Below, in pieces: positions 15,625-24,432 of a DNA stretch of 64,000 bases. The position numbers and the translations under genes were made by a program. The stretch's first letter is position 1. The number at the start of each line of letters is the position of its first letter. Origin of the DNA: Brevundimonas sp. SL130 (GTDB lineage: Bacteria; Pseudomonadota; Alphaproteobacteria; Caulobacterales; Caulobacteraceae); the NCBI RefSeq assembly GCF_026625805.1, contig NZ_CP113064.1:930001-994000 (forward strand). Reading direction: 5' to 3'. The notes under the pieces were generated by a model. That model saw only the letters and a program-made list of their open reading frames with translations. It had not been told where the DNA came from and made no database searches.

Positions 15625-18600
15625 ATGAAAACCAAGCTCTATCTCATGGCGAGCGCGATGGCGGTCGGTTTGCCGATGCTGGCGTCGCACGCCTTTGCCG
15701 ATGACGTAGTTCGAGACGCTGGCCAGGCGGTTCCGGCTCGGGAGGTCGGCAGCCAGGCGACGGCGCAGAGCGGCGTCACGCCGGCGGCGGCCGCGAAGTC
15801 GGACGCAGCCGAGGAAACGCCTGCCGATGGCGCGACGCAGACCCGCCCCGTAAGGGCGGAGGCCGCCGAGGCGGATGAGGTTGCCGATGGGCACGCCGTG
15901 CTTTCCGACCTGGTGGTCACGGGCACGCGGATCAAGAATAAGACGACATTCGATTCACCGTCGTCGATTCAGGTCATTACCGCCGAAGACATGGCAATGT
16001 TGGGTCAGACCGATATTGCAAGCGTCCTACAGGACTCGACGGTCGCCGCTAACGCATCGCAAATCGATAACAATTATACAGGCTACAGTGTTGAGGGCGG
16101 CACCGGGGTCAATACGCTGTCGATGCGCGGCCTGGGCGCGCTGCGGACGCTGATCCTGGTCAACGGCCATCGCGTCGGTCCGGCAGGCGTTCAAGGGCAG
16201 GTCGGCCCGGTCGACCTGAACACCATTCCGAACACGATTATCGAGCGCGCGGAAATCCTGAAGGACGGCGCCTCGTCGTTGTACGGATCGGACGCCGTGG
16301 CGGGCGTCGTCAATATCATCACAAAGCAGAGGTTTAACGGCGGATCGGTCAATATAACCGAAAGCGTGCCCGTTGAAGCGGGGGGACGCCGCGACAGCTT
16401 CAGCATCAGTCAGGGATTTACCCATGATCGTTGGTTTGGTTCGGTCGGTCTCGACTACTCAAACCAAGAATCGCTGAATCTCGGCGACCGCGACTGGTCC
16501 AGCTGTCCGAATCCGTACGTCTATTATGCCGACGGAACACGCGCTGATCTGGTCGATGCAGAGACCGGCACCTATCAGTGCAATATGATGACGACCGGTA
16601 CTATCCAGACCGGGGGCGCGGTCTATGTTCTGGATGACACCGCCACTCTGGGCGGCGGCGCGACCGGCCTGGACCGTGTCGGTCTTCATCGCGTTAGATA
16701 TACCTTCCCCAGCACGGTCGCGGATTACATCAATAAGACGCGCGCATCGCGGGCTGAAGTGCCGAACTATGACTCGAAGTACGACGGCAAGAATATGATT
16801 TCGCCGTCTACGAAGTACAGTTTTGTGACGACTGGCGGTTACGATCTGGACGGTGGCGCTCAGATATACTTCGATGTGCTGGCAAACCAGAGAGAGTCAA
16901 GCACCGCTAACTGGATGCAGTTTTGGCCTACGGTAAACATTACGAACCCAAACAATATAGCGAAGGCAGGTAATAGCCTTGGGTTGACGGCCGCCAGCGC
17001 CTATTCGGTTATCGCAATTCCTCAACTGACCGACCAGAAAGTCCGTTATAATCGCGGACTGATCGGCATAAGGGGCGAGCTGCCGGACTTTGGTTCACTC
17101 AGGGGTTGGACATGGGACATCGCCGCGCAGATCTCTCATTCGAACGGCGCTTATGGCCAAAGCTTCGTATATGCTGACCGGGTCGCGGCGACGACAGCCG
17201 CCGGCACGGTCTGCGACGTCTCCAAGCTGACGACCGCCACCAGTTGTCCTACGGGCGGCGTGCAATGGTTCCGCCCCAGCACGGTGACCACCGGAAACTT
17301 CACAGCCGAGGAGAGCGCCTTCCTCTTCGGCTATGAAACGGGTCATACGACCTATGATCAAAAATATATCGAGGCCAACTTCACCGGGGATTTGTTCACC
17401 CTGCCGGCGGGGACGGTCGGGGCCGCTTTCGGTCTGCAGTTTCGTCAGGAATCGCTTGATGACGCGCCGGGGGCGCAGGCTGTCGCCAAAAACTATTGGA
17501 ATACGTCCACCTTGGGCGCGACGAAGGGCGATGATACGATCAAGGAGGTCTATGGAGAAATCAGCCTTCCGCTAGTGAGAGACGTCTTCCTGGTTAAGAG
17601 CCTTGATGTCGATGTTTCGTCGCGCTTCTCCCACTACGACTCCTATGGTTCCAGCACGACCTATAAGGCCGGCGTGAACTGGGCCGTGACGGACACGCTT
17701 CGTCTGCGCGGCTCGCAGGGGACGTCGTTCCGCGCTCCGGGCCTGTATGAGCGCTTCTTGAGCCAGCAAACGAGCCTCTATACGCAAACGATCGATCCCT
17801 GCTACCGGCTCTTGAACGGAACGATCAGTGATCCGTCGGCGAACCTGGTGACCAATTGCGCCAAAGTCGGTCTTTCCAGCACCTATGCAGGCGGCGCCAG
17901 CGCTGTCGTTACTGAGGGGGGCAATGGAGATACACTAAAGGCTGAGACCGCGCTCAATAGGACGGCGGGTATTATCTTCACGCCGAAATCTGCTCCGATC
18001 ATGGTGTCGGTAGACTACTATGACACTGAGATTAATGATCAGATTTCTAGCTTCGGTCCGGCAAACATATTGAACGAATGCTATAATTCCTTGAATATGT
18101 CGTCCGCATTCTGCAACCTGTTTACGCGCGCAACGACCAATGGAAATGGGTATGTTGCGGGCAATATTACTGCGGTGGACAACAGTTACCAAAACGTTGC
18201 TGAGCAGCGGCAAAAAGGATTTGATGTGTCGTTCACTTATAGCACGAAAGTGCTGGACGGCATGTTTACGTTCACGAGCGATAATACATTCGTTCGTGAG
18301 TGGACGTGGCAGCTGTTTACAGATTCAGAGAAGAGAGACGACCTCGGCCTTATCGGCTATCCTGAGTACAACGGAAGTCTCAATTTCAGATATCAACGAA
18401 ATGACATAGCGTTGAACTGGGGTGTGTCGATGGTGGGGCGCGCGTCAAACTACAGCAGTCTCGGCACGGACATGACAGCAAGTTATCAAGGTACGGGCGT
18501 TGCTGTCCGTAACATCGTCGCCGTGCCATTTTATCACAACCATTCGTTTTCGATCAGCAAGCGAATGGATCGATCGACCGTAGTGCTGTCGGTTAGAAAT

Positions 18601-18726
18601 GTGTTTGACCGCGATCCGCCGATCATTTCGTCTGCTGCTGGCGGTCGTGTTGGTAATGGCGCTCTCACCAGTCAGTATGACCAACTTGGCCGCACCATCG
18701 TGCTGAACCTGACGCGCGAGTGGTAG
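15625..18726 (+). CDS. TonB-dependent outer-membrane receptor
   Basis: A 1033-residue protein from the ATG at 15625, which has a GGGGG ribosome site and starts a clear signal peptide (M-K-T-K-L-Y-L-M-A-S-A-M-A, cleaved near H-A-F-A-D). After an Ala/Glu-rich linker comes a TonB-box-like L-V-V-T-G-T-R-I, a plug domain (S-S-I-Q-V-I-T-A-E-D-M through S-S-L-Y-G-S-D-A-V-A-G-V-V-N-I-I-T) and a 22-strand barrel ending G-R-T-I-V-L-N-L-T-R-E-W with a terminal aromatic residue. Such receptors import scarce ligands with TonB energy. The neighbours (Lrp regulator, M16 peptidase) suggest a peptide ligand, which is inference. An in-frame start at 15499 is possible but lacks a signal peptide. Confidence 0.93.
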   Translation: MKTKLYLMASAMAVGLPMLASHAFADDVVRDAGQAVPAREVGSQATAQSGVTPAAAAKSDAAEETPADGATQTRPVRAEAAEADEVADGHAVLSDLVVTGTRIKNKTTFDSPSSIQVITAEDMAMLGQTDIASVLQDSTVAANASQIDNNYTGYSVEGGTGVNTLSMRGLGALRTLILVNGHRVGPAGVQGQVGPVDLNTIPNTIIERAEILKDGASSLYGSDAVAGVVNIITKQRFNGGSVNITESVPVEAGGRRDSFSISQGFTHDRWFGSVGLDYSNQESLNLGDRDWSSCPNPYVYYADGTRADLVDAETGTYQCNMMTTGTIQTGGAVYVLDDTATLGGGATGLDRVGLHRVRYTFPSTVADYINKTRASRAEVPNYDSKYDGKNMISPSTKYSFVTTGGYDLDGGAQIYFDVLANQRESSTANWMQFWPTVNITNPNNIAKAGNSLGLTAASAYSVIAIPQLTDQKVRYNRGLIGIRGELPDFGSLRGWTWDIAAQISHSNGAYGQSFVYADRVAATTAAGTVCDVSKLTTATSCPTGGVQWFRPSTVTTGNFTAEESAFLFGYETGHTTYDQKYIEANFTGDLFTLPAGTVGAAFGLQFRQESLDDAPGAQAVAKNYWNTSTLGATKGDDTIKEVYGEISLPLVRDVFLVKSLDVDVSSRFSHYDSYGSSTTYKAGVNWAVTDTLRLRGSQGTSFRAPGLYERFLSQQTSLYTQTIDPCYRLLNGTISDPSANLVTNCAKVGLSSTYAGGASAVVTEGGNGDTLKAETALNRTAGIIFTPKSAPIMVSVDYYDTEINDQISSFGPANILNECYNSLNMSSAFCNLFTRATTNGNGYVAGNITAVDNSYQNVAEQRQKGFDVSFTYSTKVLDGMFTFTSDNTFVREWTWQLFTDSEKRDDLGLIGYPEYNGSLNFRYQRNDIALNWGVSMVGRASNYSSLGTDMTASYQGTGVAVRNIVAVPFYHNHSFSISKRMDRSTVVLSVRNVFDRDPPIISSAAGGRVGNGALTSQYDQLGRTIVLNLTREW

Positions 18727-18747
18727 TCTCGACGTCTCAATAGAAGA

Positions 18748-18790
18748 GCAGAGAGGCGTATTGCTTTCGCCTCTCTGCCTAACGTTTTTT
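18748..18790 (+). terminator. Rho-independent terminator after the TonB-dependent receptor gene
   Basis: Perfect 11-bp stem GCAGAGAGGCG / CGCCTCTCTGC with a 9-nt loop, followed six bases later by T6 (18785-18790). It separates the receptor from the M16 peptidase gene, which therefore needs its own promoter or depends on read-through. Confidence 0.85.
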
Positions 18791-18822
18791 GTGCCGTTAA
18801 TGTTGTGGGATTGTAATATACT

Positions 18823-21693
18823 ATGAAAAGACATCGCCTCTTCGCTATGTGCGTAAGTGCGGTTGCGCTGACGGTCTCTATAAACGCGACCTGCAACCCA
18901 TCGCCTGCATTCGCCGCTACGCCGAGCGAAGAGGCGGTTGATGTCCTGGTTAAGGGGATGAACATTCCCTATTCGACCTTCACACTGGAAAATGGCCTGC
19001 GGGTCATCGTGCAAACGGATCACCGTGCGCCGGTTGTGGCGGTCTCGCTCTGGTATGATGTGGGTTCAGGGGCGGAGCCGTCCGGCCGGACCGGCTTCGC
19101 GCACTTTTTTGAGCATCTGATGTTCACCGGGTCTGCCAATGTGCCCGGTGATGTCATGGAGCAACTAAAGAATATCGGTGCGTTTGAAATCAACGGCACG
19201 ACCGGCGTCGATGTCACGAACTATTTCGAGACGGTGCCCACACCCAGTTTGGATGCGGCCCTGTTCATCGAAAGTGATCGTATGGCGAACCTCACCGGCG
19301 CCATGACCCAGGCCAAGCTGGATAGTCAGCGGGGCGTCGTGAAGAATGAGAAACGTCAGAAAGAAGACCAGCCGTTTGGGCTTGTTCGCGAGTTCATGCT
19401 GGAAAATCTGTTGCCTGAAGATCATCCCTATCACCATGACGTTATAGGCTCGATGGAGGATCTGAATAAGGCCAGCCTTAATGACGTGAATGAGTGGATT
19501 GAAGAACATTATGTGCCGAACAATGCACTATTGGTGTTGTCCGGCGATGTGACTTTAGACCAAGCGAAGGAAAAGGTTGGGAAATGGTTTGGCGACATTC
19601 CGCGAGGACATAGTGCGGACGCGCCTAAGCGTGATGTGCCTTCTCTTTCTGAACGAAAAGATCTCGTTTTAGCCGATCGCGTGGCGCAATCACGCCTTTA
19701 TCGCTATTGGGCTGTCCCGGGTGTGGCCGATCCGGAGACTGTTTCGTTGGATGTCGGCGCTAGGATTTTGGGCGACATGGCGGGCTCGCGTCTCTACGAC
19801 GCGCTTGTCCGCGACGAGAAGCTGGCCGATAGCGTAAACGCGCAGGTTCAGACTAACCAGCACCTTAGTTTTTTCCAGATTAGAGTGGATGTGAAAGCTG
19901 GTGTCGATCCGGACCTTGTGTCCAGGCGTCTGGATGAAATAGTGTCAGATTACATCGGTAAGGGCCCGGAGCAGTCGGAAATAGATAGGATTGCGGTCGA
20001 TAATGCTTCCTATACTCTCGGCGCTCTCGAAACGGTAGGCGGTCGGGCGTCGCTGCTGGCCTATAGCATGCTCGCCTCTGGAAAGCCGGACGGATACAAG
20101 GACGAAATGCTGGCGATTGCGGACGCCTCGCCCGAAACGGTGAAAGCATCATTGAAGAAGTGGCTTTCTCGGCCGGTTCTGGCCTTTACGGTCGTTCCCG
20201 GCGACCGCGTCGAGGCCGAAGAGGCTGAGGTCACGGCCGGGGTGGTTCCGGGCGCGGCCGAAGGGGCGCCAACCAAGAGTGAAAGCCCGCCCGTCGTCGC
20301 AGCGGCCGACACACCAGCGGCTTCCGCCAATAGTCGGACCATGCCTCCTTTTAGCGGGGTGACGAAAATTGATTTTCCGGTGGTGGAAAACGCCACCCTT
20401 TCTAACGGGATCAAGGTCCATTTTGTGCGGCGTGACGTGCTGCCCGTCGTGAACGTGTCCTTGTCATTCGATGCAGGCATCTCTGCCGACAGCACGGACC
20501 GTCTTGGCGTGCAGGGCCTGATGTTGGCGGCCATGAAGCAAGGCACCAAGTCGATGGACGAGGGTGAACTGGGCATTGAACAGGAAAGACTGGGCGCACG
20601 TATCAATACGCGTTCGACGATGGATAGAACGCAAGTTGACCTAACCGCGCTTACGATGACTCTTGATCCCTCGCTTGATTTGCTGGCCGACATCGTCATG
20701 AATCCGTCGTTTGACGAGGCAGGCGTGGCGCGGGCGCGCGATCAGCGCCTGTCGGCGATTAAGCAGGAGCAGGCGCAGCCGCGGAGCCTCGCGTCGCGCA
20801 CCCTGGCTGCCGCCCTCTTTGGCGGCCAGCACCCCTATGGGCGTCCCGTCTCCGGCAACGGCACGGCCAATGTCATCGAGACCGTGACCTCCGAAGACCT
20901 CGCCGCCTTCCACCAGGCCTGGATTCGTCCCGACAAGCTGGAAATCTTCATTGTGGGCAATCTAAGCTTGCAGGAGATGCAAAGTAAGCTGGAGGCGCGT
21001 TTTGGCGCCTGGGCGCCGCCGAGCCTTGCTGCGGGTCGTAAAAATTTCGACGTTGCGATTCCATCAAGTAATCCGCGCATCATTTTCATCGATGTTCCGC
21101 AATCGACTCAGTCCGTTATCTACGGCGGTAAGGTTTTGCCCGTGAAGGGGTCGGACGACCTGCTCGACCTCGTGCAGGCCAACACCATTCTTGGCGGCGG
21201 ATATCAGTCGCGAATTAACGCGGATCTGCGAACGGCCAAGGGGTGGACTTACGGCGCTTCGACAAACCTCTATCGTTATGAAAACCAAGTCCAGTACACG
21301 ATTGTTGCACCCGTCCAGGCGGATCACACTGGAGATTCTATAGTTGCCCTGCGCGATCAGGTTACTCAGTTTCTCGGCGAGAACGGCGTGACCCAGAGTG
21401 AACTTGATCGGACGGTCGATGGAAGTATCAAAGAGGCGCCGGGCAGCCTTCTGCGGTCAACGTCAATCCTGACGCGGATGCGAAACGATGCGCTTTATCA
21501 ACGCCCATTTGATTCCATCGTAACGGAACAGGAGCGGCTTAAGACTTTGACGACTGAAGAGCTGGATGCCGCCGCCAGAAGCGTGATCGTCAAAGACGAT
21601 TTCACCTGGGTTGTCGTCGGGGATAAGGAAAAGGTTCTTCCGCAGCTGGAAGGTCTGGGACTTCCGATCGAAGTGGTCCCGTCGGTTCAGTAG
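18823..21693 (+). CDS. Exported two-domain M16 (pitrilysin-type) zinc peptidase
   Basis: A 956-residue protein with a signal peptide (M-K-R-H-R-L-F-A-M-C-V-S, cleaved near A-F-A-A-T). The first M16 unit has the inverted zinc motif H94-F-F-E-H98 with a downstream V-K-N-E-K-R-Q glutamate about 76 residues later. The second unit, from about residue 530, has the M16 fold (L-S-N-G-I-K-V-H-F-V) but no HxxEH, as expected of the inactive half of such fused proteins. A low-complexity Ala/Pro linker (about 465-505) joins them. It probably degrades oligopeptides in the periplasm, plausibly those brought in by the adjacent receptor. Confidence 0.92.
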   Translation: MKRHRLFAMCVSAVALTVSINATCNPSPAFAATPSEEAVDVLVKGMNIPYSTFTLENGLRVIVQTDHRAPVVAVSLWYDVGSGAEPSGRTGFAHFFEHLMFTGSANVPGDVMEQLKNIGAFEINGTTGVDVTNYFETVPTPSLDAALFIESDRMANLTGAMTQAKLDSQRGVVKNEKRQKEDQPFGLVREFMLENLLPEDHPYHHDVIGSMEDLNKASLNDVNEWIEEHYVPNNALLVLSGDVTLDQAKEKVGKWFGDIPRGHSADAPKRDVPSLSERKDLVLADRVAQSRLYRYWAVPGVADPETVSLDVGARILGDMAGSRLYDALVRDEKLADSVNAQVQTNQHLSFFQIRVDVKAGVDPDLVSRRLDEIVSDYIGKGPEQSEIDRIAVDNASYTLGALETVGGRASLLAYSMLASGKPDGYKDEMLAIADASPETVKASLKKWLSRPVLAFTVVPGDRVEAEEAEVTAGVVPGAAEGAPTKSESPPVVAAADTPAASANSRTMPPFSGVTKIDFPVVENATLSNGIKVHFVRRDVLPVVNVSLSFDAGISADSTDRLGVQGLMLAAMKQGTKSMDEGELGIEQERLGARINTRSTMDRTQVDLTALTMTLDPSLDLLADIVMNPSFDEAGVARARDQRLSAIKQEQAQPRSLASRTLAAALFGGQHPYGRPVSGNGTANVIETVTSEDLAAFHQAWIRPDKLEIFIVGNLSLQEMQSKLEARFGAWAPPSLAAGRKNFDVAIPSSNPRIIFIDVPQSTQSVIYGGKVLPVKGSDDLLDLVQANTILGGGYQSRINADLRTAKGWTYGASTNLYRYENQVQYTIVAPVQADHTGDSIVALRDQVTQFLGENGVTQSELDRTVDGSIKEAPGSLLRSTSILTRMRNDALYQRPFDSIVTEQERLKTLTTEELDAAARSVIVKDDFTWVVVGDKEKVLPQLEGLGLPIEVVPSVQ

Positions 21694-21719
21694 ATCAGCG
21701 GGTTTGTCGTAGCGGGTGA

Positions 21720-21748
21720 CCCCGGGGCGGTAGTGAACCGCCCCGGGG
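21720..21748. terminator. Strong GC hairpin after the M16 peptidase gene
   Basis: Perfect 11-bp stem CCCCGGGGCGG / CCGCCCCGGGG with loop tagtgaa. No T-run follows, so it is either a weak terminator or part of the end of the neighbouring IS3-type remnant, whose transposase stop lies 25 bp further on. Confidence 0.5.
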
Positions 21749-21772
21749 TTGCCGCAGGCTATTTGAGTTAAG

Positions 21773-21919
21773 TTATGCGGCGATGGCAACGTCGTCCACC
21801 GCCGCGTAGTCGCGCTGCTCTGCCTCGGCGGGCGGGATGTCGCCGATGGGGGCGAGCAGGCGTCGATTGTTGAACCCGTCGATCCATTCGAGCGTGGCGG
21901 ACTCGACGGCTTCGAACTG
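21773..21919 (-). pseudogene. IS3-family transposase (OrfB) C-terminal remnant
   Basis: On the minus strand the last 48 codons read Q-F-E-A-V-E-S-A-T-L-E-W-I-D and then F-N-N-R-R-L-L-A-P-I-G, ending before TAA at 21773-21775. This is the conserved tail of the IS3-family OrfB integrase. Upstream (above 21919) homology stops, so most of the insertion sequence is gone. It marks the right side of the Lrp-receptor-M16 island. Confidence 0.85.
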
Positions 21920-21958
21920 CCTATGCGGTTCGTCGGGGCCAATCTCAGGATACGGTTT

Positions 21959-22274
21959 TGAGGCCAGCCGCCCGTGTCAAACGGGGGCGGTTCAAACCCG
22001 CCCCCGCGCCGCACCCGCCCCGCTCTTGAGGCGACAGTTCGCCGGGATGCTCTGCTGTTCACCGATCAAGGCCTACCATTGACCGAGACGTGGTTGATGA
22101 GCGTGCAGCGAACGGGTCAACCGACGCCATGACCAACCCAACTCTCAGTCAACGACCCGTTGCGCTCGCAGCAGCGCCTGTTCTTACTGCCCTGGGGATC
22201 GCAAGGGCGCGTCGATAGCCCGATCCTCAATCGCAGCCGATACCCCACCCCTTAAGCTCCGGATAGCCAGAAGA
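21959..22274. other. Non-coding stretch with mobile-element debris
   Basis: No convincing gene is seen. The stretch contains a GC-rich inverted repeat near 21978-22006 (gggggcggttc / gaacc-gcccccg-like, imperfect) and a second imperfect pair near 22108-22170 (gcgaacgggtc against gacccgttgcgc). Both may be ends of lost insertion sequences. The serine hydrolase promoter presumably lies in its last 100 bp. Confidence 0.4.
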
Positions 22275-23435
22275 ATGTTGAGCAAAATTACTGCCGCAAT
22301 CGGCCTGATTGCCGTCATGGGCGGTCTTGCGGATCGCGCAGACGCCCACACGCCACGGATCGCAGAAACGGACGGCAAGACCGCAGCGATTGAACACCTG
22401 GTTCAGAGCGAAATGGCGTCTCGCCAAATTCCGGGGCTCCAGCTGGCGATCGTGAAAGACGGCGAGATCATATTCACGGGCGCTTACGGCCAGTCTGACC
22501 TGGAGACCGGGGCGCCTGTAACGGACCGCACTGTTTTCGGCGTCAATTCGATCAGCAAGGCCTTCACCGGCGTCGCGGCGATGCAGCTTGTCGAGGCCGG
22601 AAAGCTCGATCTCGATGAATCGGTGACGCACTATCTCGAAGGGCTTCCGCCGTCGTGGGACGCGATCACGGTCCGACAGATCCTCACGCACACATCCGGC
22701 CTGCCTGAGATCATCGACGACAATACCCGGCTGATCGACGGCGCCGAGCCCGACGCCGCCTGGGCAAGGGTGCAGGAACTCCCGCTGAGATACGCGCCCG
22801 GGACGCAGTATGCCTACAACCAGACCGGCTATGCCCTGATGGGCAAGATCATCGAGAAGCTCTCGGGCAAGCCCTTCGTTGATGTCGTTGGCGAGGGGCA
22901 GTTCAACGCGGCGGGCATGGCGCACGCCCGCTTTGGAAACACGGCCGACACCGTGCCCGAGCTGGCCCGGCTCTACACCTATCTGACGCTGCAGATCACG
23001 GACATGAGGACCGTTGGCGTCGAGCGCAGCGAGACCCCGTTTGCGCGCCAGGAGGTGTGGCCGGCCTACATGCATCCCACCGCAGGCGTTCAGGCCACGG
23101 CCACAGACCTGGCTGCATGGGTTATCGCGCTGCAAAAGCGGGAACTGGTCAGCGAAAGGGGCCTCGAGCAGCTCTGGACGCCGCAGCAACTGCCCGACGG
23201 AAGCTATCGCGGCTTCAACAAGACCATCAATGGCTATGGACTGGGCTGGCCGGTCATTCGCCGCGCGGAACACCCCGCGATCACGCCCACGGGCGGCAAT
23301 CGCGCGGCCATCTTCATCTACCCCGAGGATGGCCTTGCGGTGATCGTTCTGACGAACCTGCTGGGCGCAGCGCCCCACGGTTTTGTCGACAGGATTGCGG
23401 CGCAATACATCCCCGATCTCGCCGTCGAAAACTGA
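22275..23435 (+). CDS. Exported serine hydrolase of the class C beta-lactamase/PBP-like family
   Basis: A 386-residue protein with an N-terminal signal peptide (M-L-S-K-I-T-A-A-I-G-L-I, cleaved near D-A-H-T). The S92-I-S-K95 motif supplies the catalytic serine and lysine. Tyr181 in the segment P-G-T-Q-Y-A-Y-N-Q is the likely Y-x-N tyrosine, with N replaced by Q. H-T-S-G-L-P and the late T-P-T-G-G-N-R-A-A-I are further family features. Members include esterases, D-aminopeptidases and carboxypeptidases rather than true beta-lactamases, and with the M16 peptidase nearby a D-peptidase role is possible. Codon use is that of the chromosome. Confidence 0.85.
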   Translation: MLSKITAAIGLIAVMGGLADRADAHTPRIAETDGKTAAIEHLVQSEMASRQIPGLQLAIVKDGEIIFTGAYGQSDLETGAPVTDRTVFGVNSISKAFTGVAAMQLVEAGKLDLDESVTHYLEGLPPSWDAITVRQILTHTSGLPEIIDDNTRLIDGAEPDAAWARVQELPLRYAPGTQYAYNQTGYALMGKIIEKLSGKPFVDVVGEGQFNAAGMAHARFGNTADTVPELARLYTYLTLQITDMRTVGVERSETPFARQEVWPAYMHPTAGVQATATDLAAWVIALQKRELVSERGLEQLWTPQQLPDGSYRGFNKTINGYGLGWPVIRRAEHPAITPTGGNRAAIFIYPEDGLAVIVLTNLLGAAPHGFVDRIAAQYIPDLAVEN

Positions 23436-23652
23436 CGATAGCGTCTCGTCGGGAGGGTGGCCGGATTGGCGGTGGTCAAAAGCCGATCGGTTCAATGCAG
23501 GGGCCACCCACAGATGACAGCACCCGCGAATAGGCTGACGCCCTTGGGATATCTGTTCCTGACAACATCGCGGGTTGAGTTTATGCCGTCTGATGTCAGA
23601 TATGGGGTTGAGAACGAACCGCAATTCCTGGGCGGAAATCGGAGACCTACCT

Positions 23653-24423
23653 GTGGCGGAGAGCGAGAGACGGCAGGGGATCCAATCCGTTGGCATCGGT
23701 CTGCGCGTGCTGGATGTGCTGGCGGCCCAGGAGGGGGCGCAGCCTTTGGGCGTCATCGCTCTGGCGGCCGATCTGTCGCCGTCGCAGGCGCATCGATATC
23801 TGGCCAGTCTGGTCGCGGCGGGCATGGCGCGTCAGGAGGCGGCCAGCGGTCATTATGATCTGGGGCCGGCCGCCTTGCGTCTGGGACTGGGCGCCCTGAC
23901 GCGGATCGACGCCTTCCACGAGGCCAATCTGGCGATCACCGAATTCGCCAGAGAAACGGGGCGGACCGTGCAGATGGCCTCGCTGGGGCCGACCGGGCCG
24001 ATCGTCGTGCGCTGGGCCATGGGCTCGCCGCCGGTGGCGACCTCGTTGATGGTCGGTTCGGCCCTGCCTCTGCTGCGGTCGGCGACGGGGCATGTCTTCC
24101 TGGCCTTCCGCCACGATAGCCATACGCGCCATCTGATCGCGCGCGAGACGGCTGAGGATCGCGGGCTGGAACCGGTTGATGTCGAGGGCCTGCGTAAGCG
24201 GGTGCGCGCCGACGGCTATTCCGCCGTCAGCGGTTCATTGATTCCCGGATTGCGGGCGACGGCCGTGCCGATCTTCGACTTGCAGGAAGAGGCCGTCATG
24301 ACGGCGACCGTGCTGGCGACCTCGGCCTTCAAGCCCGAGCTTGACGACTCCGTTCGCGATCAGCTGATCGCCGTCTGTGATCGCGTGACCGCCGCTATCG
24401 GCGGACGCCGTCCGGTCCTCTAG
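23653..24423 (+). CDS. IclR-family transcriptional regulator
   Basis: A 256-residue protein from the GTG at 23653, preceded by GGAG at 23641. It has an N-terminal winged helix (I-G-L-R-V-L-D-V-L-A, then L-S-P-S-Q-A-H-R-Y-L-A-S-L) and an IclR effector domain (A-F-H-E-A-N-L-A-I-T, T-A-V-P-I-F-D-L-Q). IclR regulators often control aromatic-acid catabolic operons, and this one converges on the dioxygenase reductase gene of the adjacent salicylate/gentisate cluster, which it probably regulates. Earlier in-frame ATGs (23575, 23602) would only add non-conserved residues. Confidence 0.88.
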   Translation: MAESERRQGIQSVGIGLRVLDVLAAQEGAQPLGVIALAADLSPSQAHRYLASLVAAGMARQEAASGHYDLGPAALRLGLGALTRIDAFHEANLAITEFARETGRTVQMASLGPTGPIVVRWAMGSPPVATSLMVGSALPLLRSATGHVFLAFRHDSHTRHLIARETAEDRGLEPVDVEGLRKRVRADGYSAVSGSLIPGLRATAVPIFDLQEEAVMTATVLATSAFKPELDDSVRDQLIAVCDRVTAAIGGRRPVL

Positions 24424-24432
24424 AGACAGGGT

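Noticed and set aside
15483..18822. Search for a lasso-peptide or other RiPP cluster around the TonB-dependent receptor
   Set aside because: No precursor peptide, B/C-type maturation enzyme or isopeptidase is present; only the receptor, Lrp regulator and M16 peptidase are found.
21463..22062. Minus-strand 199-codon frame across the end of the M16 gene and IS3 remnant
   Set aside because: It is out of frame with the recognisable IS3 transposase tail and antisense to the M16 gene.
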